NCBI GenBank assembly: GCA_030039695.1
Contig: JASHVB010000458.1
Coordinates: 1-12,396 of the forward strand
Direction of reading: 5' to 3'
Length of the DNA stretch: 12,396 nt
From: Acetobacteraceae bacterium
Lineage (GTDB): Bacteria; Pseudomonadota; Alphaproteobacteria; Acetobacterales; Acetobacteraceae
This document shows positions 1 to 6,498 of the stretch, piece by piece. The notes below the pieces were generated by a model. That model searched no databases, was not told where the DNA came from, and saw only the letters and a list, made by a program, of their open reading frames with translations. Within the stretch, counting starts at the first letter, position 1. Every line of letters starts with the position of its first letter. Made by a program: the position numbers and the translations under genes.

Positions 1-227
1 TAGAGCCAAGTGTTGTCATCGAACGTGGCATGCGCCGTGGGTGAGCCAATCAAGGACGTCACCTCGGCCTTGGTAGACGTTCCTGGCACGAGCTGCTTCA
101 TCGCATCGGGATCGACATGGATGCCACGCACGGTCGGTGGCGGCGCAAGCCAGCCACAGCCGGCAAGGAGCAGGGCCGTGCCGAGCATCAGGCCAGCAGG
201 ACGCAAGGAACGAAGCCAGCAACTCAC
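1..227 (-). CDS. bamE: BamE/SmpA outer-membrane assembly lipoprotein, 5' part only
   Basis: This is the start of a gene that runs off the left edge; 75 codons are visible. The GTG start is chosen because an AGG/GAGG sequence lies 9 bases upstream and because it gives a proper lipoprotein signal: arginines at residues 6 and 9, a hydrophobic stretch, then the lipobox LAGC at residues 21-24, with Cys24 as the lipidated residue. After a proline-rich linker comes the SmpA/OmlA-type region VRGIHVDPDAMKQLVPGTS, followed by TKADVTSLIGSPT and a TFDDNTWL segment, which is the usual BamE pattern. The family is a small outer-membrane lipoprotein of the Bam complex that inserts beta-barrel proteins. It is divergent from the chaperone gene at 351, an arrangement I know from alphaproteobacteria. 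The C-terminal part is outside the window. Confidence 0.9.
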   Translation of the reverse strand, partial: MSCWLRSLRPAGLMLGTALLLAGCGWLAPPPTVRGIHVDPDAMKQLVPGTSTKAEVTSLIGSPTAHATFDDNTWL

Positions 228-350
228 GCGGACGAACCTCGATATCTGACCCCAGCCCGTCTGGACGTGCGCGCGGGCTGCTCCTAACTGTGCCTGTCAC
301 GTCAGCGCCGGCCGTGTCAACCGGTCGCGGTGCACCGGCGGCAGTATCGC

Positions 351-917
351 ATGGAAAGGTTGATTCGCGTGGCGTTTTTTGGTCTGGGGCGGAGGAACAA
401 GCATGAATACACCGGTTTCCGCCTGTACGGCGCGGCCGTGACGGCGGCGCGCGATCCGTTCCTGTACCGCGTTCTGGCGGTCGCCGACACACTCGACGGT
501 CGATTTGACCTGCTTTGTCTCTACGTCTGTTTGCTGATCCGCCGCCTGCAGCGCGAACCCGAGCCGGGACCGGCGCTGGCGCAAGCCGTGTTCGACGCCA
601 TGTTCAGCGACATGGACGCAAATCTGCGGGAAATGGGTGTGGGCGATCTCTCGGTTGGCCGCCGTGTGCGCTCAATGTGGGAGGCGCTGCAAGGGCGCTC
701 GATCGCTTACGCCGGCGCCATCGACGCCGGCGACGCACCGACACTGGAAGCGGCGATTGTGCGAAATGTGTGGCGCGGCGCTGCTGCGCCAGCCGGCGCG
801 GCCGCTGCCCTGGCGCGGCTGGCGCAGGCTCAGGCGGCCTTCCTCGATGGCCAAACGCTGATGGCGCTTGCGTCGGGTGAGGCGCGGTTCCGCCCGGCCG
901 AGGAGGCAGCGCAATGA
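351..917 (+). CDS. Ubiquinol-cytochrome c chaperone (CBP3-like) family protein
   Basis: The product is about 188 residues, soluble and without a signal peptide. The N-terminal block FFGLGRRNKHEYTGFRLYGA, the segment DTLDGRFDLL with LIRRLQ after it, and the central FSDMDANLREMGVGDLSVG block are the conserved features of the ubiquinol-cytochrome c chaperone family (CBP3 in mitochondria, which helps assemble cytochrome b into complex III). The bacterial role is inferred from the family. The ATG at 351 is used here, but a GTG at 369 is a good alternative: AAAGG at 355-359 sits 9 bases before it, whereas 351 has only a weak GC-rich upstream site. The stop overlaps the next start by four bases (ATGA), so the two genes are probably translationally coupled. 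The gene lies divergent from bamE. Confidence 0.87.
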   Translation: MERLIRVAFFGLGRRNKHEYTGFRLYGAAVTAARDPFLYRVLAVADTLDGRFDLLCLYVCLLIRRLQREPEPGPALAQAVFDAMFSDMDANLREMGVGDLSVGRRVRSMWEALQGRSIAYAGAIDAGDAPTLEAAIVRNVWRGAAAPAGAAAALARLAQAQAAFLDGQTLMALASGEARFRPAEEAAQ

Positions 918-1402
918 CGTCCGAGTTGCATTGCCTGATCCCAGTAGACCGCATCGGCGCGCATGGCCTGGATGTCGTGGTCGAGGCGAGCACCGCAGAA
1001 CGCACGGCTCTCGCCAGGCGAATGGGCATTCCGGCAGTGCAATCCTTGGTTTGCCGGTTTCGCGTGACGCGCAACGGCACCGACCGGTTCGCAGCGATCG
1101 GCCATCTGTCGGCGCATGTCGTCCAGACCTGCGTGATTTCGCTCGAGGACTTCAATGCCGAGGTCGACGAGCACTTTCGTCTCAGCTTCGTGCCAGCTGG
1201 CGAAGAAGCGGATGACATCGACCCCGAGGACCCTGTCGATGAAATCGGCTATCGCGACAGCGTGTTGGACTTCGGCGAGGCGGCCGCCGAGCAACTGGGC
1301 CTTGCGCTTGAGCCTTATCCGCGTCGCCCCGGTGCAACGTTGCCCGAGCCTGACGAAGAGCCGGCGCCGCCACACCCTTTCGACGTGCTACGGCGACATT
1401 GA
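914..1402 (+). CDS. yceD: YceD / DUF177 family protein
   Basis: The product has 162 residues. The start is well supported: AGGAGG at 901-906 precedes the ATG by 7 bases, and the ATG overlaps the upstream stop. Family hallmarks are the HLSAHVVQTCVISLEDF segment with Cys73 and the later acidic stretch followed by DSVLDFGEAAAEQLGLALEP at about 115-134. The tail is rich in proline and glutamate. YceD proteins are needed for normal 23S rRNA accumulation in E. coli and plants, and their genes usually sit next to rpmF and the plsX-fabH fatty-acid genes. Those partners are missing here: the gene ends 5 bases from the stop of an opposing lacI-type gene, leaving no room for a separate terminator. Confidence 0.88.
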   Translation: MTSELHCLIPVDRIGAHGLDVVVEASTAERTALARRMGIPAVQSLVCRFRVTRNGTDRFAAIGHLSAHVVQTCVISLEDFNAEVDEHFRLSFVPAGEEADDIDPEDPVDEIGYRDSVLDFGEAAAEQLGLALEPYPRRPGATLPEPDEEPAPPHPFDVLRRH

Positions 1403-1407
1403 GTGCC

Positions 1408-2517
1408 TCAGCCGGACGCCCGCTCGACGATGCGGAACGGCACGCGCACGCGGTTGCCCTCGCCGGGCGGTTGGCCGCCGAGGCGCCGCAGGAGCAGGTC
1501 CGCCGCCGTGGCGCCGATCTCACGCCCCTCGATGCTGACCGTGGTGAAGGCCGGCTCGCTGGCAGCGCTCAGCTCGAAATTGCCGAAGCCGCACACCGAC
1601 AACCGTTCGGGCACGCAGATGCTGTGAACGCGTGCTTCGGTGATGGCGCCGAATGCAAGCAGATCCGAGCTGCAGAACAACGCGGTGCGCCCGGTCAGCG
1701 ACGGGGCGAGATCGCGCAATGCCTGACGCCCGGCAGATATGGTGCTTGGCGCCGGAAGAATCGGATCGGCGAGCAGAGCACCGCCGGCACGTTGCACCGT
1801 CGCAGTAAACGCGCGGCGGCGCATCTGGGCTCGCGGATCTCCCGCCGCGAACACTGCAAACGTGTCGTGGCTCTGGTTGAGAAAACGCTCGGCAACAGCC
1901 GCACCGACTTCCGCGTGATCGAGGCCGACCAGCATATCGATTGGCTGCGCCGTCACGTCGAACATTTCCACCACGGGGATGCCGGCCTCTGAGATCATCT
2001 GGCGGATTGGCGCGGCGTGGTGGGTGCCGGTGATGAGCATGGCGTCGGGGCGGCGGCCAATCAAGCCGCGCACGAGATCTGCCTCGGCCGCTTCGTCATA
2101 GCCGCTCAGCGCTAGCATCACCTGGTAGCCGCCGCCGCGCATCGCGTCGGTGAAGGCCTGGACCAGCTCGGCGAACATGACGTGCGCGATGGTTGGCAGG
2201 ATCGCCGCGACCATCCGCGAGCGGCGTGAGGACAGGCCGCCCGCGACGAGGTTGGGGACGTAGCCAAGCTTCTCGATCGCCGCGCGGACCCGCGCGGCGG
2301 TGTGGGTCGAGACGCGGTCCGGCGTGTTGATCACCCGCGACACGGTCATCGGCGCCACCCCGGCTTCGGCGGCGACGTCGCTCAGTTTGACGGAGGGGCG
2401 AGGGCCGCGGGCCGAACCGGACAGTGTCGTGCGCTCCGTGCGGAATGGGCAGGGAGCGTAGCCGGTGCGGACCGGGGGTGGGAGTCCTGAGGCGGATTGG
2501 GAAAGGTCGGCGGTCAA
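1408..2517 (-). CDS. LacI/GntR-type transcriptional regulator
   Basis: With the longest start (TTG at 2517) the product is 369 residues. A LacI-type helix-turn-helix is at about 44-66 (VKLSDVAAEAGVAPMTVSRV), followed by the hinge helix region around GYVPNLVAGGL (86-95). The remainder is a periplasmic-binding-protein-like ligand domain ending in FRIVERASG. Such proteins bind palindromic operators as dimers and respond to a sugar or related small molecule; the closest style is the gluconate repressor GntR. The start is uncertain: the roughly 43 residues before the HTH are longer than usual, no ribosome site precedes the TTG, and an intrinsic terminator ends only about 4 bases upstream of it. 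A CTG at 2424, preceded by GGAG nine bases earlier, is an alternative. The target genes are unknown; the neighbouring binding-protein gene is a candidate. Confidence 0.9.
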   Translation of the reverse strand: MTADLSQSASGLPPPVRTGYAPCPFRTERTTLSGSARGPRPSVKLSDVAAEAGVAPMTVSRVINTPDRVSTHTAARVRAAIEKLGYVPNLVAGGLSSRRSRMVAAILPTIAHVMFAELVQAFTDAMRGGGYQVMLALSGYDEAAEADLVRGLIGRRPDAMLITGTHHAAPIRQMISEAGIPVVEMFDVTAQPIDMLVGLDHAEVGAAVAERFLNQSHDTFAVFAAGDPRAQMRRRAFTATVQRAGGALLADPILPAPSTISAGRQALRDLAPSLTGRTALFCSSDLLAFGAITEARVHSICVPERLSVCGFGNFELSAASEPAFTTVSIEGREIGATAADLLLRRLGGQPPGEGNRVRVPFRIVERASG

Positions 2518-2520
2518 TCC

Positions 2521-2555
2521 AAAAATGAGGGGCGTGCGGACGGGACGCCCCTCAT
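2521..2555 (-). terminator. Intrinsic terminator of the binding-protein gene
   Basis: A perfect 11-base-pair stem is formed by 2525-2535 and 2545-2555 with a 9-base loop. Read on the minus strand it is followed by a run of T (complement of 2521-2524). It lies about 50 bases past the stop of the binding-protein gene and right before the lacI-type gene, so it should separate the two transcription units. Confidence 0.8.
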
Positions 2556-2575
2556 CCTCGAGCCTTCTTGTGCCT

Positions 2576-2599
2576 CCCTCTCCCCACGTGGGAGAAGGG
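2576..2599. repeat. Imperfect inverted repeat around CCCACGTGGG
   Basis: The sequence CTCCCCACGTGGGAG, with flanking CCCT and AAGGG, is a near-palindrome lying between the binding-protein stop codon and the terminator. Similar G/C-rich hairpins are common intergenic repeats in alphaproteobacteria. It could also be a second hairpin stabilising the mRNA end. Copy number cannot be judged from one window. Confidence 0.45.
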
Positions 2600-2604
2600 C
2601 AGCG

Positions 2605-3810
2605 TCAGACGTTGGCGCCCTGGATCAGCCCGCCGAAACGAACCCAGGTCTTTCCATCCCACTTCTGAAGCTGCATCTCCTTGATCGGACGGTGATCCGT
2701 GGGGCTGGTGTTCATCTTGATGCCGGGCAGCAGGATCGGGTTCACCACGTCATGCAGGTTTTGCGCCTGGCGCAGGACGTTCGGGCGCGAATAGTCGCCT
2801 TCGCACTGCTTCAGCACCTGCATCATGGTCAGGCTGATGCCATAGGCGAACGCGGTGGCCGCGTCGGTGGTGTCGCCGCTCGGGTTGTATTTGGCCATGA
2901 AGGCGCGCCAGACCTTCATCCCCTCGTCGTCCTTCCAAGCCGGATCGGTGGGGTCCTTCAGGTACTGCGTGCTGATCATGCCAATGGCCTTTTCCGGCCC
3001 GGCTGGACGCATGACCGTGCCGACCGATATCGACACGTTGGTCATGAAGAACGTCGGCTTCCAGTTGAGGTCATATACCTTGGCGATTGACTGTGCTGCG
3101 AACTTGGGAATGCCAGCAACCAGCAGCACATTGGCCCCGGCGCTCTGAATTTCAGCAATCTGCGAGTCAATCGTCGCGTCGGTGGTTTCATAGCTGGCGT
3201 TCTTGACGACGATCTTGTCCCACTGCTCGCCCAGGATGTCGCGCACGCCGGTCGGGTAGTCCTTCCCGAAATCGTCGTTCTGGTAAAGGATGCCGAGCTT
3301 CGGGTCCTTCACAGTTTGCAGCATGTATTTCGTATAGATTTGCGCTTCCGTGCGGTAGTTAGGCTGCCATCCCATCGTCCATGGATACTTCTTGTAATCG
3401 CTCCACTTACTGGCACCGGAGCCAACGAAGAGCTGCGGTATCTTCTTCCGGTTCAGATAGGGCGCGATCGCAGAGTTGGGCGGTGTGCCGAGAGTCTGGA
3501 AGCAAAAGTCGACGTGGTCTTCTTCGACCAACTGGCGAACGTCCTCGACCGTTTTCGGCGGGCTATAGCCGTCATCCAGCGAAATGAAATCGATCTTGTG
3601 GCCGTCCACGCCACCTTGGTCGTTGCTCATCTTGAAGAAGGCCGACTCGGTGCGGCCGATCACGCTGTACGACGAAGCCGGGCCGCTGTACGGCATTGTG
3701 TTGCCGATCTTAATTTCGTTGGCGGCGGCGCGGGCCACATAGGGGCGGGCTAGCGCGCCGGTGGTGGCGGCGGCAAGGCCGGTCGTGAGAACGGCGCGGC
3801 GGTTAATCAT
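2605..3810 (-). CDS. HAAT-type ABC transporter substrate-binding protein (LivJ/LivK-like)
   Basis: The product has 401 residues. The ATG is preceded by GGGAGAA about 7 bases upstream. The N-terminus MINRRAVLTTGLAAATTGAL carries a pair of arginines and a hydrophobic core and ends in an AxA-type site (VARAA near 25-29), so export by Sec or possibly Tat is likely. The mature protein begins EIKIGNTMPYSGPAS, the typical opening of Peripla_BP_6 proteins that bind branched-chain amino acids, amides or aromatic acids. Further family signs are the GGVDGHKIDFISLDD and GILYQNDDFGKDYPTGV segments. The ligand cannot be told from sequence. No permease or ATPase genes of the Liv type are next to it, so it must work with a transporter encoded elsewhere. 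A terminator follows at 2521-2555, making it a single-gene unit. Confidence 0.93.
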   Translation of the reverse strand: MINRRAVLTTGLAAATTGALARPYVARAAANEIKIGNTMPYSGPASSYSVIGRTESAFFKMSNDQGGVDGHKIDFISLDDGYSPPKTVEDVRQLVEEDHVDFCFQTLGTPPNSAIAPYLNRKKIPQLFVGSGASKWSDYKKYPWTMGWQPNYRTEAQIYTKYMLQTVKDPKLGILYQNDDFGKDYPTGVRDILGEQWDKIVVKNASYETTDATIDSQIAEIQSAGANVLLVAGIPKFAAQSIAKVYDLNWKPTFFMTNVSISVGTVMRPAGPEKAIGMISTQYLKDPTDPAWKDDEGMKVWRAFMAKYNPSGDTTDAATAFAYGISLTMMQVLKQCEGDYSRPNVLRQAQNLHDVVNPILLPGIKMNTSPTDHRPIKEMQLQKWDGKTWVRFGGLIQGANV

Positions 3811-3906
3811 GCTGTCTTCTCCCAGGACGTTGATTTCTCCCCACCGGCCCAGGGCTTGCAGACGGCCGGCATCGCTAGACTGAGCCAGACGTCTTGGGGC
3901 CGCTTA

Positions 3907-3920
3907 TCACGAATTCGTGA
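3907..3920. promoter_or_regulatory. Perfect 14-bp palindrome in the divergent spacer
   Basis: TCACGAATTCGTGA is a perfect palindrome about 97 bases upstream of the binding-protein start and 64 bases upstream of tetR. Its position fits an operator for one of the two divergent genes, for example for the LacI-type protein. No known consensus is matched with certainty, so the regulator is unassigned. Confidence 0.35.
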
Positions 3921-3956
3921 GGTCTTCTTTCACCAGCCACGTGCTGTGCAACATTA

Positions 3957-3980
3957 ATTACTGACCAGTCGGTAAGTAAT
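3957..3980. promoter_or_regulatory. Probable TetR operator
   Basis: A 24-bp imperfect palindrome has outer arms ATTACTnACC and GGTnAGTAAT, with 9 of 12 positions pairing. The core TGACCAGTCGGT is the kind of site bound by many TetR/AcrR-type efflux repressors. It ends only 3 bases before the tetR start codon. The most likely reader is the TetR protein encoded directly downstream, which would then repress its own operon. Confidence 0.7.
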
Positions 3981-3983
3981 GTC

Positions 3984-4625
3984 ATGCCTCCTGCCGTACC
4001 CCCAAGGCCGCGCCGTGTGCGCCGCAAAGAGGCTCGCCCCGGCGAGATCGTTGAGGCGGCTCTGCGTTTGTTCGCCGAGCGCGGCTTTGCCGCCACCAAG
4101 CTCGAGGACGTCGCCAGCGCCGCCGGCGTCGGCAAGGGCACGATCTATCTGTACTTCTCAACCAAGGAGGATCTGTTCCGCGCGGTCGTCCGCCAGGCGG
4201 TGCTGCCCAACCTGGAGGCCGCGGTGGCGCTCGCCGCCGATCCTGAGCGGTCGGCCGCCGAGACGCTGCGTCTATTGGCCGAACGCTTCCTGGAGGCGCT
4301 GGACAGCGATCTGACGGCCATTCCCAAGCTCATTGTCGCTGAAGCCGGCAATTTTCCGGCGCTCGCCCAATTCTATGCCGACGAGGTTGCCCACAAGGGC
4401 ATGGCGCTGATTCGCGGCGTCCTGACCCGTGGCATTGACCGAGGCGAGTTCCGCCCCGTCGATCTCGACGGGGCGCTGCCCCTGTTCTCCGCGCCATTTC
4501 TGTTGCTGGCGCTTTGGAAACACTCGCTTGGCCGCCACACCGACATCCAGTTCAATCCCCGCGCGGTCGTTGCCACGCATTTGGACGTTCTGTTGCGCGG
4601 CCTGGCGGCAGAGACGCCGTCATGA
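3984..4625 (+). CDS. TetR/AcrR family transcriptional regulator
   Basis: The product has 213 residues, normal for the family. A basic N-terminal arm (residues 8-18, RPRRVRRKEAR) leads into the TetR_N domain: helix 1 EIVEAALRLFAERGFAATKL (21-40), then the HTH EDVASAAGVGKGTIYLYF (41-58) and the usual KEDLF. The rest is the helical ligand-binding and dimer domain. The ATG at 3984 gives the usual arm length but has no clear ribosome site, because the operator reaches to 3 bases before it; the mRNA may be leaderless. The stop overlaps the start of the fusion-protein gene (ATGA). The organisation, regulator followed by HlyD, ATPase and permease, resembles cecR-ybhGFSR of E. coli, so a ligand-responsive autorepressor of the exporter is inferred. 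Confidence 0.93.
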   Translation: MPPAVPPRPRRVRRKEARPGEIVEAALRLFAERGFAATKLEDVASAAGVGKGTIYLYFSTKEDLFRAVVRQAVLPNLEAAVALAADPERSAAETLRLLAERFLEALDSDLTAIPKLIVAEAGNFPALAQFYADEVAHKGMALIRGVLTRGIDRGEFRPVDLDGALPLFSAPFLLLALWKHSLGRHTDIQFNPRAVVATHLDVLLRGLAAETPS

Positions 4626-5599
4626 ACCGCGTGCTTTTCTTACTGATCGCAGTCATTGGCCTGGCGGGATCGGCTGGTGCTGCATGGTGGCTGCAACAGC
4701 CCGGTGAACCACCCGGCTGGCAGGGTTACGTCGATGCCGACTACGTCACGATTGGTCCGACGCAGTCGGGCCTGTTGACCACATTGTACGTCCGACGCGG
4801 CGACACGATCGCCCGGGGCGCCAAGCTGTTCGATCAGGACGACATCAACGACACGGCGGCGCGCGACCAGGCTGCGGCCTCGCTGGCGCAGGCCAAAGCA
4901 ACACTAGTCAATCTACAGAATGCGAGCCGCGAAACCGAAATCGCCCAGGCGGAAGCCAACCTGGCCGATCTGCGTGCCGCGCGGGACCGTGTCGCGGAGG
5001 ACCTCGCGCGCAACACGAGGCTGATGCGTGCCGGCGCCACGCCGCAGCAGACGGTGGAGCAGGGGCAACAGGACCTCGCGTCCGCCACGGCGAAGGTCAG
5101 AGGTGCAGAGGCCAAGCTGGAACAAGACCGCTCGCCAAGCGGACGCGAATACGAAATCGCCGCGCAGCAGGCAGCCGTTAGTGAGCAGCAGGCTGCCCTG
5201 ACGGCGGCGCAGTGGCGGCTCGATCAGCGACACGTGGTGGCCCCGGCCGGCGGACGGATCGCCGATACCATGGCCGAGCCGGGAGAGATGCTTGATGCCG
5301 GCACGCCGGTGGTGTCGCTGTTGCCACCGGAAAACATCTTTGTTCGGTTCTTCGTGCCGGAGGCTGATCTGGCCCGCATCCGTATCGGCCAGAAGGTGAC
5401 CATCGGCTGTGATTCATGCGCGAAGGACCTGGTCGCGCACGTATCGTTCATTGCACCGCAGCCAGAATACACACCGCCCGTTATCTTCAGCGAGGACACA
5501 CGCAGCAAGCTCGTATGGCTGATCGAGGCCCGTCCAATGCGGTCCGAGGCCACGGTCCTGTCGCCTGGCCAACCGGTCACTGTCCGGCCGATCCCATGA
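4622..5599 (+). CDS. HlyD/YbhG-type membrane fusion protein of an ABC exporter
   Basis: The product has 325 residues. The start is chosen at the ATG overlapping the tetR stop, giving one N-terminal membrane anchor (about residues 4-22). It is followed by a barrel-type lipoyl half-motif (GYVDADYVTIGPTQSGLLTTL, then VRRGDTIARGAKLF at 57-70). Next is a long Ala/Gln/Glu-rich coiled-coil hairpin (about 77-202), the second lipoyl half (VVAPAGGRIADTMAEPGEML, 205-224) and the segment FIAPQPEYTPPVIFSEDTRS at about 277-295, which is characteristic of the YbhG/YhiI subgroup. It should bridge the inner-membrane pump to the periplasm or an outer-membrane channel. No outer-membrane factor is intact nearby. 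It is followed by the ATPase gene with a 4-base overlap. Confidence 0.93.
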   Translation: MNRVLFLLIAVIGLAGSAGAAWWLQQPGEPPGWQGYVDADYVTIGPTQSGLLTTLYVRRGDTIARGAKLFDQDDINDTAARDQAAASLAQAKATLVNLQNASRETEIAQAEANLADLRAARDRVAEDLARNTRLMRAGATPQQTVEQGQQDLASATAKVRGAEAKLEQDRSPSGREYEIAAQQAAVSEQQAALTAAQWRLDQRHVVAPAGGRIADTMAEPGEMLDAGTPVVSLLPPENIFVRFFVPEADLARIRIGQKVTIGCDSCAKDLVAHVSFIAPQPEYTPPVIFSEDTRSKLVWLIEARPMRSEATVLSPGQPVTVRPIP

Positions 5600-6498
5600 C
5601 AGCGCTGGTCGTCGACGTGCACGGGCTGGTCAAGCGCTTCGGCGCCGCCTCCGTGGTGGACGGACTCTCGATGCAGGTGGCGCAGGGCGAGGTCTGCGGC
5701 TTTCTCGGCGGCAACGGCAGCGGCAAGACCACGACGATCCGTATGCTGTGCGGCCTGCTGCGGCCCGACGGTGGCGGGGGCACCTGTCTCGGCTACGACC
5801 TGCTGCGCGAGCCGATGCGCATACGCCGCGAGGTTGGCTACATGACGCAGCGCTTCAGCTTCTATGGCGATCTGACGGTACGCGAGAATCTGGAATTCGT
5901 CGCCCGCCTTTATGAAGTCCCTCAGCGCAACGACGCGATCGACGAGGTCATGCAGCGTACCGATCTCACGCCGCGCGCGGCGCAGCTTGCGCAGGAGCTG
6001 TCGGGCGGATGGAAGCAGCGGCTCGCACTGGCGGCCTGCGTGCTGCATCGGCCGAAGCTACTTTTGCTCGATGAACCGACAGCGGGGGTCGACGCCAAGG
6101 CGCGCCGCGAGTTCTGGGACATGATCCACGACATGGCGGCGGACGGCATGACCGTGCTGGTCTCGACCCACTACATGGACGAGGCCGAGCGATGCCAGCG
6201 CGTCGTGTATCTCTCGGCCGGCAAGCTGGTGGTGCAGGGTGCGGTCACCGACGTCGTTGCGGCTGCCGGACTGGTGGTGTTTGAGGCGACTGGTCCCGGC
6301 ATCGAGACCGCCGCACGCCGGCTGCGTGGCCAGCCCGGCGTGGAAACTGCCGCGGTGTTTGGTACCGCGCTTCGCGTGACAGGCAAGGACCGCGGGGCAC
6401 TGCGCTCGGCGCTCGATCCTGCGCTTCAATGGGAGGAAGTGCCGCCGCGGCTGGATGACGTGTTCATCCACATGCTGAACCAGCAGGAGACGCCATGA
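5596..6498 (+). CDS. ABC exporter ATP-binding protein
   Basis: The product has 300 residues with a single nucleotide-binding domain. Walker A is GGNGSGKT at 38-45 (most relatives have GPNGAGKT), the Q-loop glutamine is at 85, the signature LSGGW at 135-139, Walker B LLLLDE at 155-160, and the switch histidine is at 192 (VSTH). The C-terminal region after about 205 and the ending PRLDDVFIHML are typical of ATPases paired with ABC-2 permeases. All catalytic residues are present, so it should be active. The E. coli counterpart YbhF has two such domains; here there is one, so a homodimer is expected. The start at the ATG overlapping the fusion-protein stop is supported by coupling. The frame stays open 60 codons further upstream, but that part lies inside the previous gene. 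Confidence 0.95.
   Translation: MTALVVDVHGLVKRFGAASVVDGLSMQVAQGEVCGFLGGNGSGKTTTIRMLCGLLRPDGGGGTCLGYDLLREPMRIRREVGYMTQRFSFYGDLTVRENLEFVARLYEVPQRNDAIDEVMQRTDLTPRAAQLAQELSGGWKQRLALAACVLHRPKLLLLDEPTAGVDAKARREFWDMIHDMAADGMTVLVSTHYMDEAERCQRVVYLSAGKLVVQGAVTDVVAAAGLVVFEATGPGIETAARRLRGQPGVETAAVFGTALRVTGKDRGALRSALDPALQWEEVPPRLDDVFIHMLNQQETP

Noticed and set aside
16..492. A long minus-strand frame covering the left end
   Set aside because: The correct minus-strand frame is the BamE lipoprotein starting at 227, with ribosome site and lipobox; the longer frame is an out-of-frame artefact.
1399..1992. A 197-codon plus-strand frame inside the lacI-type gene
   Set aside because: The minus strand encodes a textbook LacI-family protein; this frame is its shadow.
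5224..6048. A 274-codon minus-strand frame across the fusion protein and ATPase genes
   Set aside because: Both plus-strand genes show clear family motifs here; the antisense frame has none.
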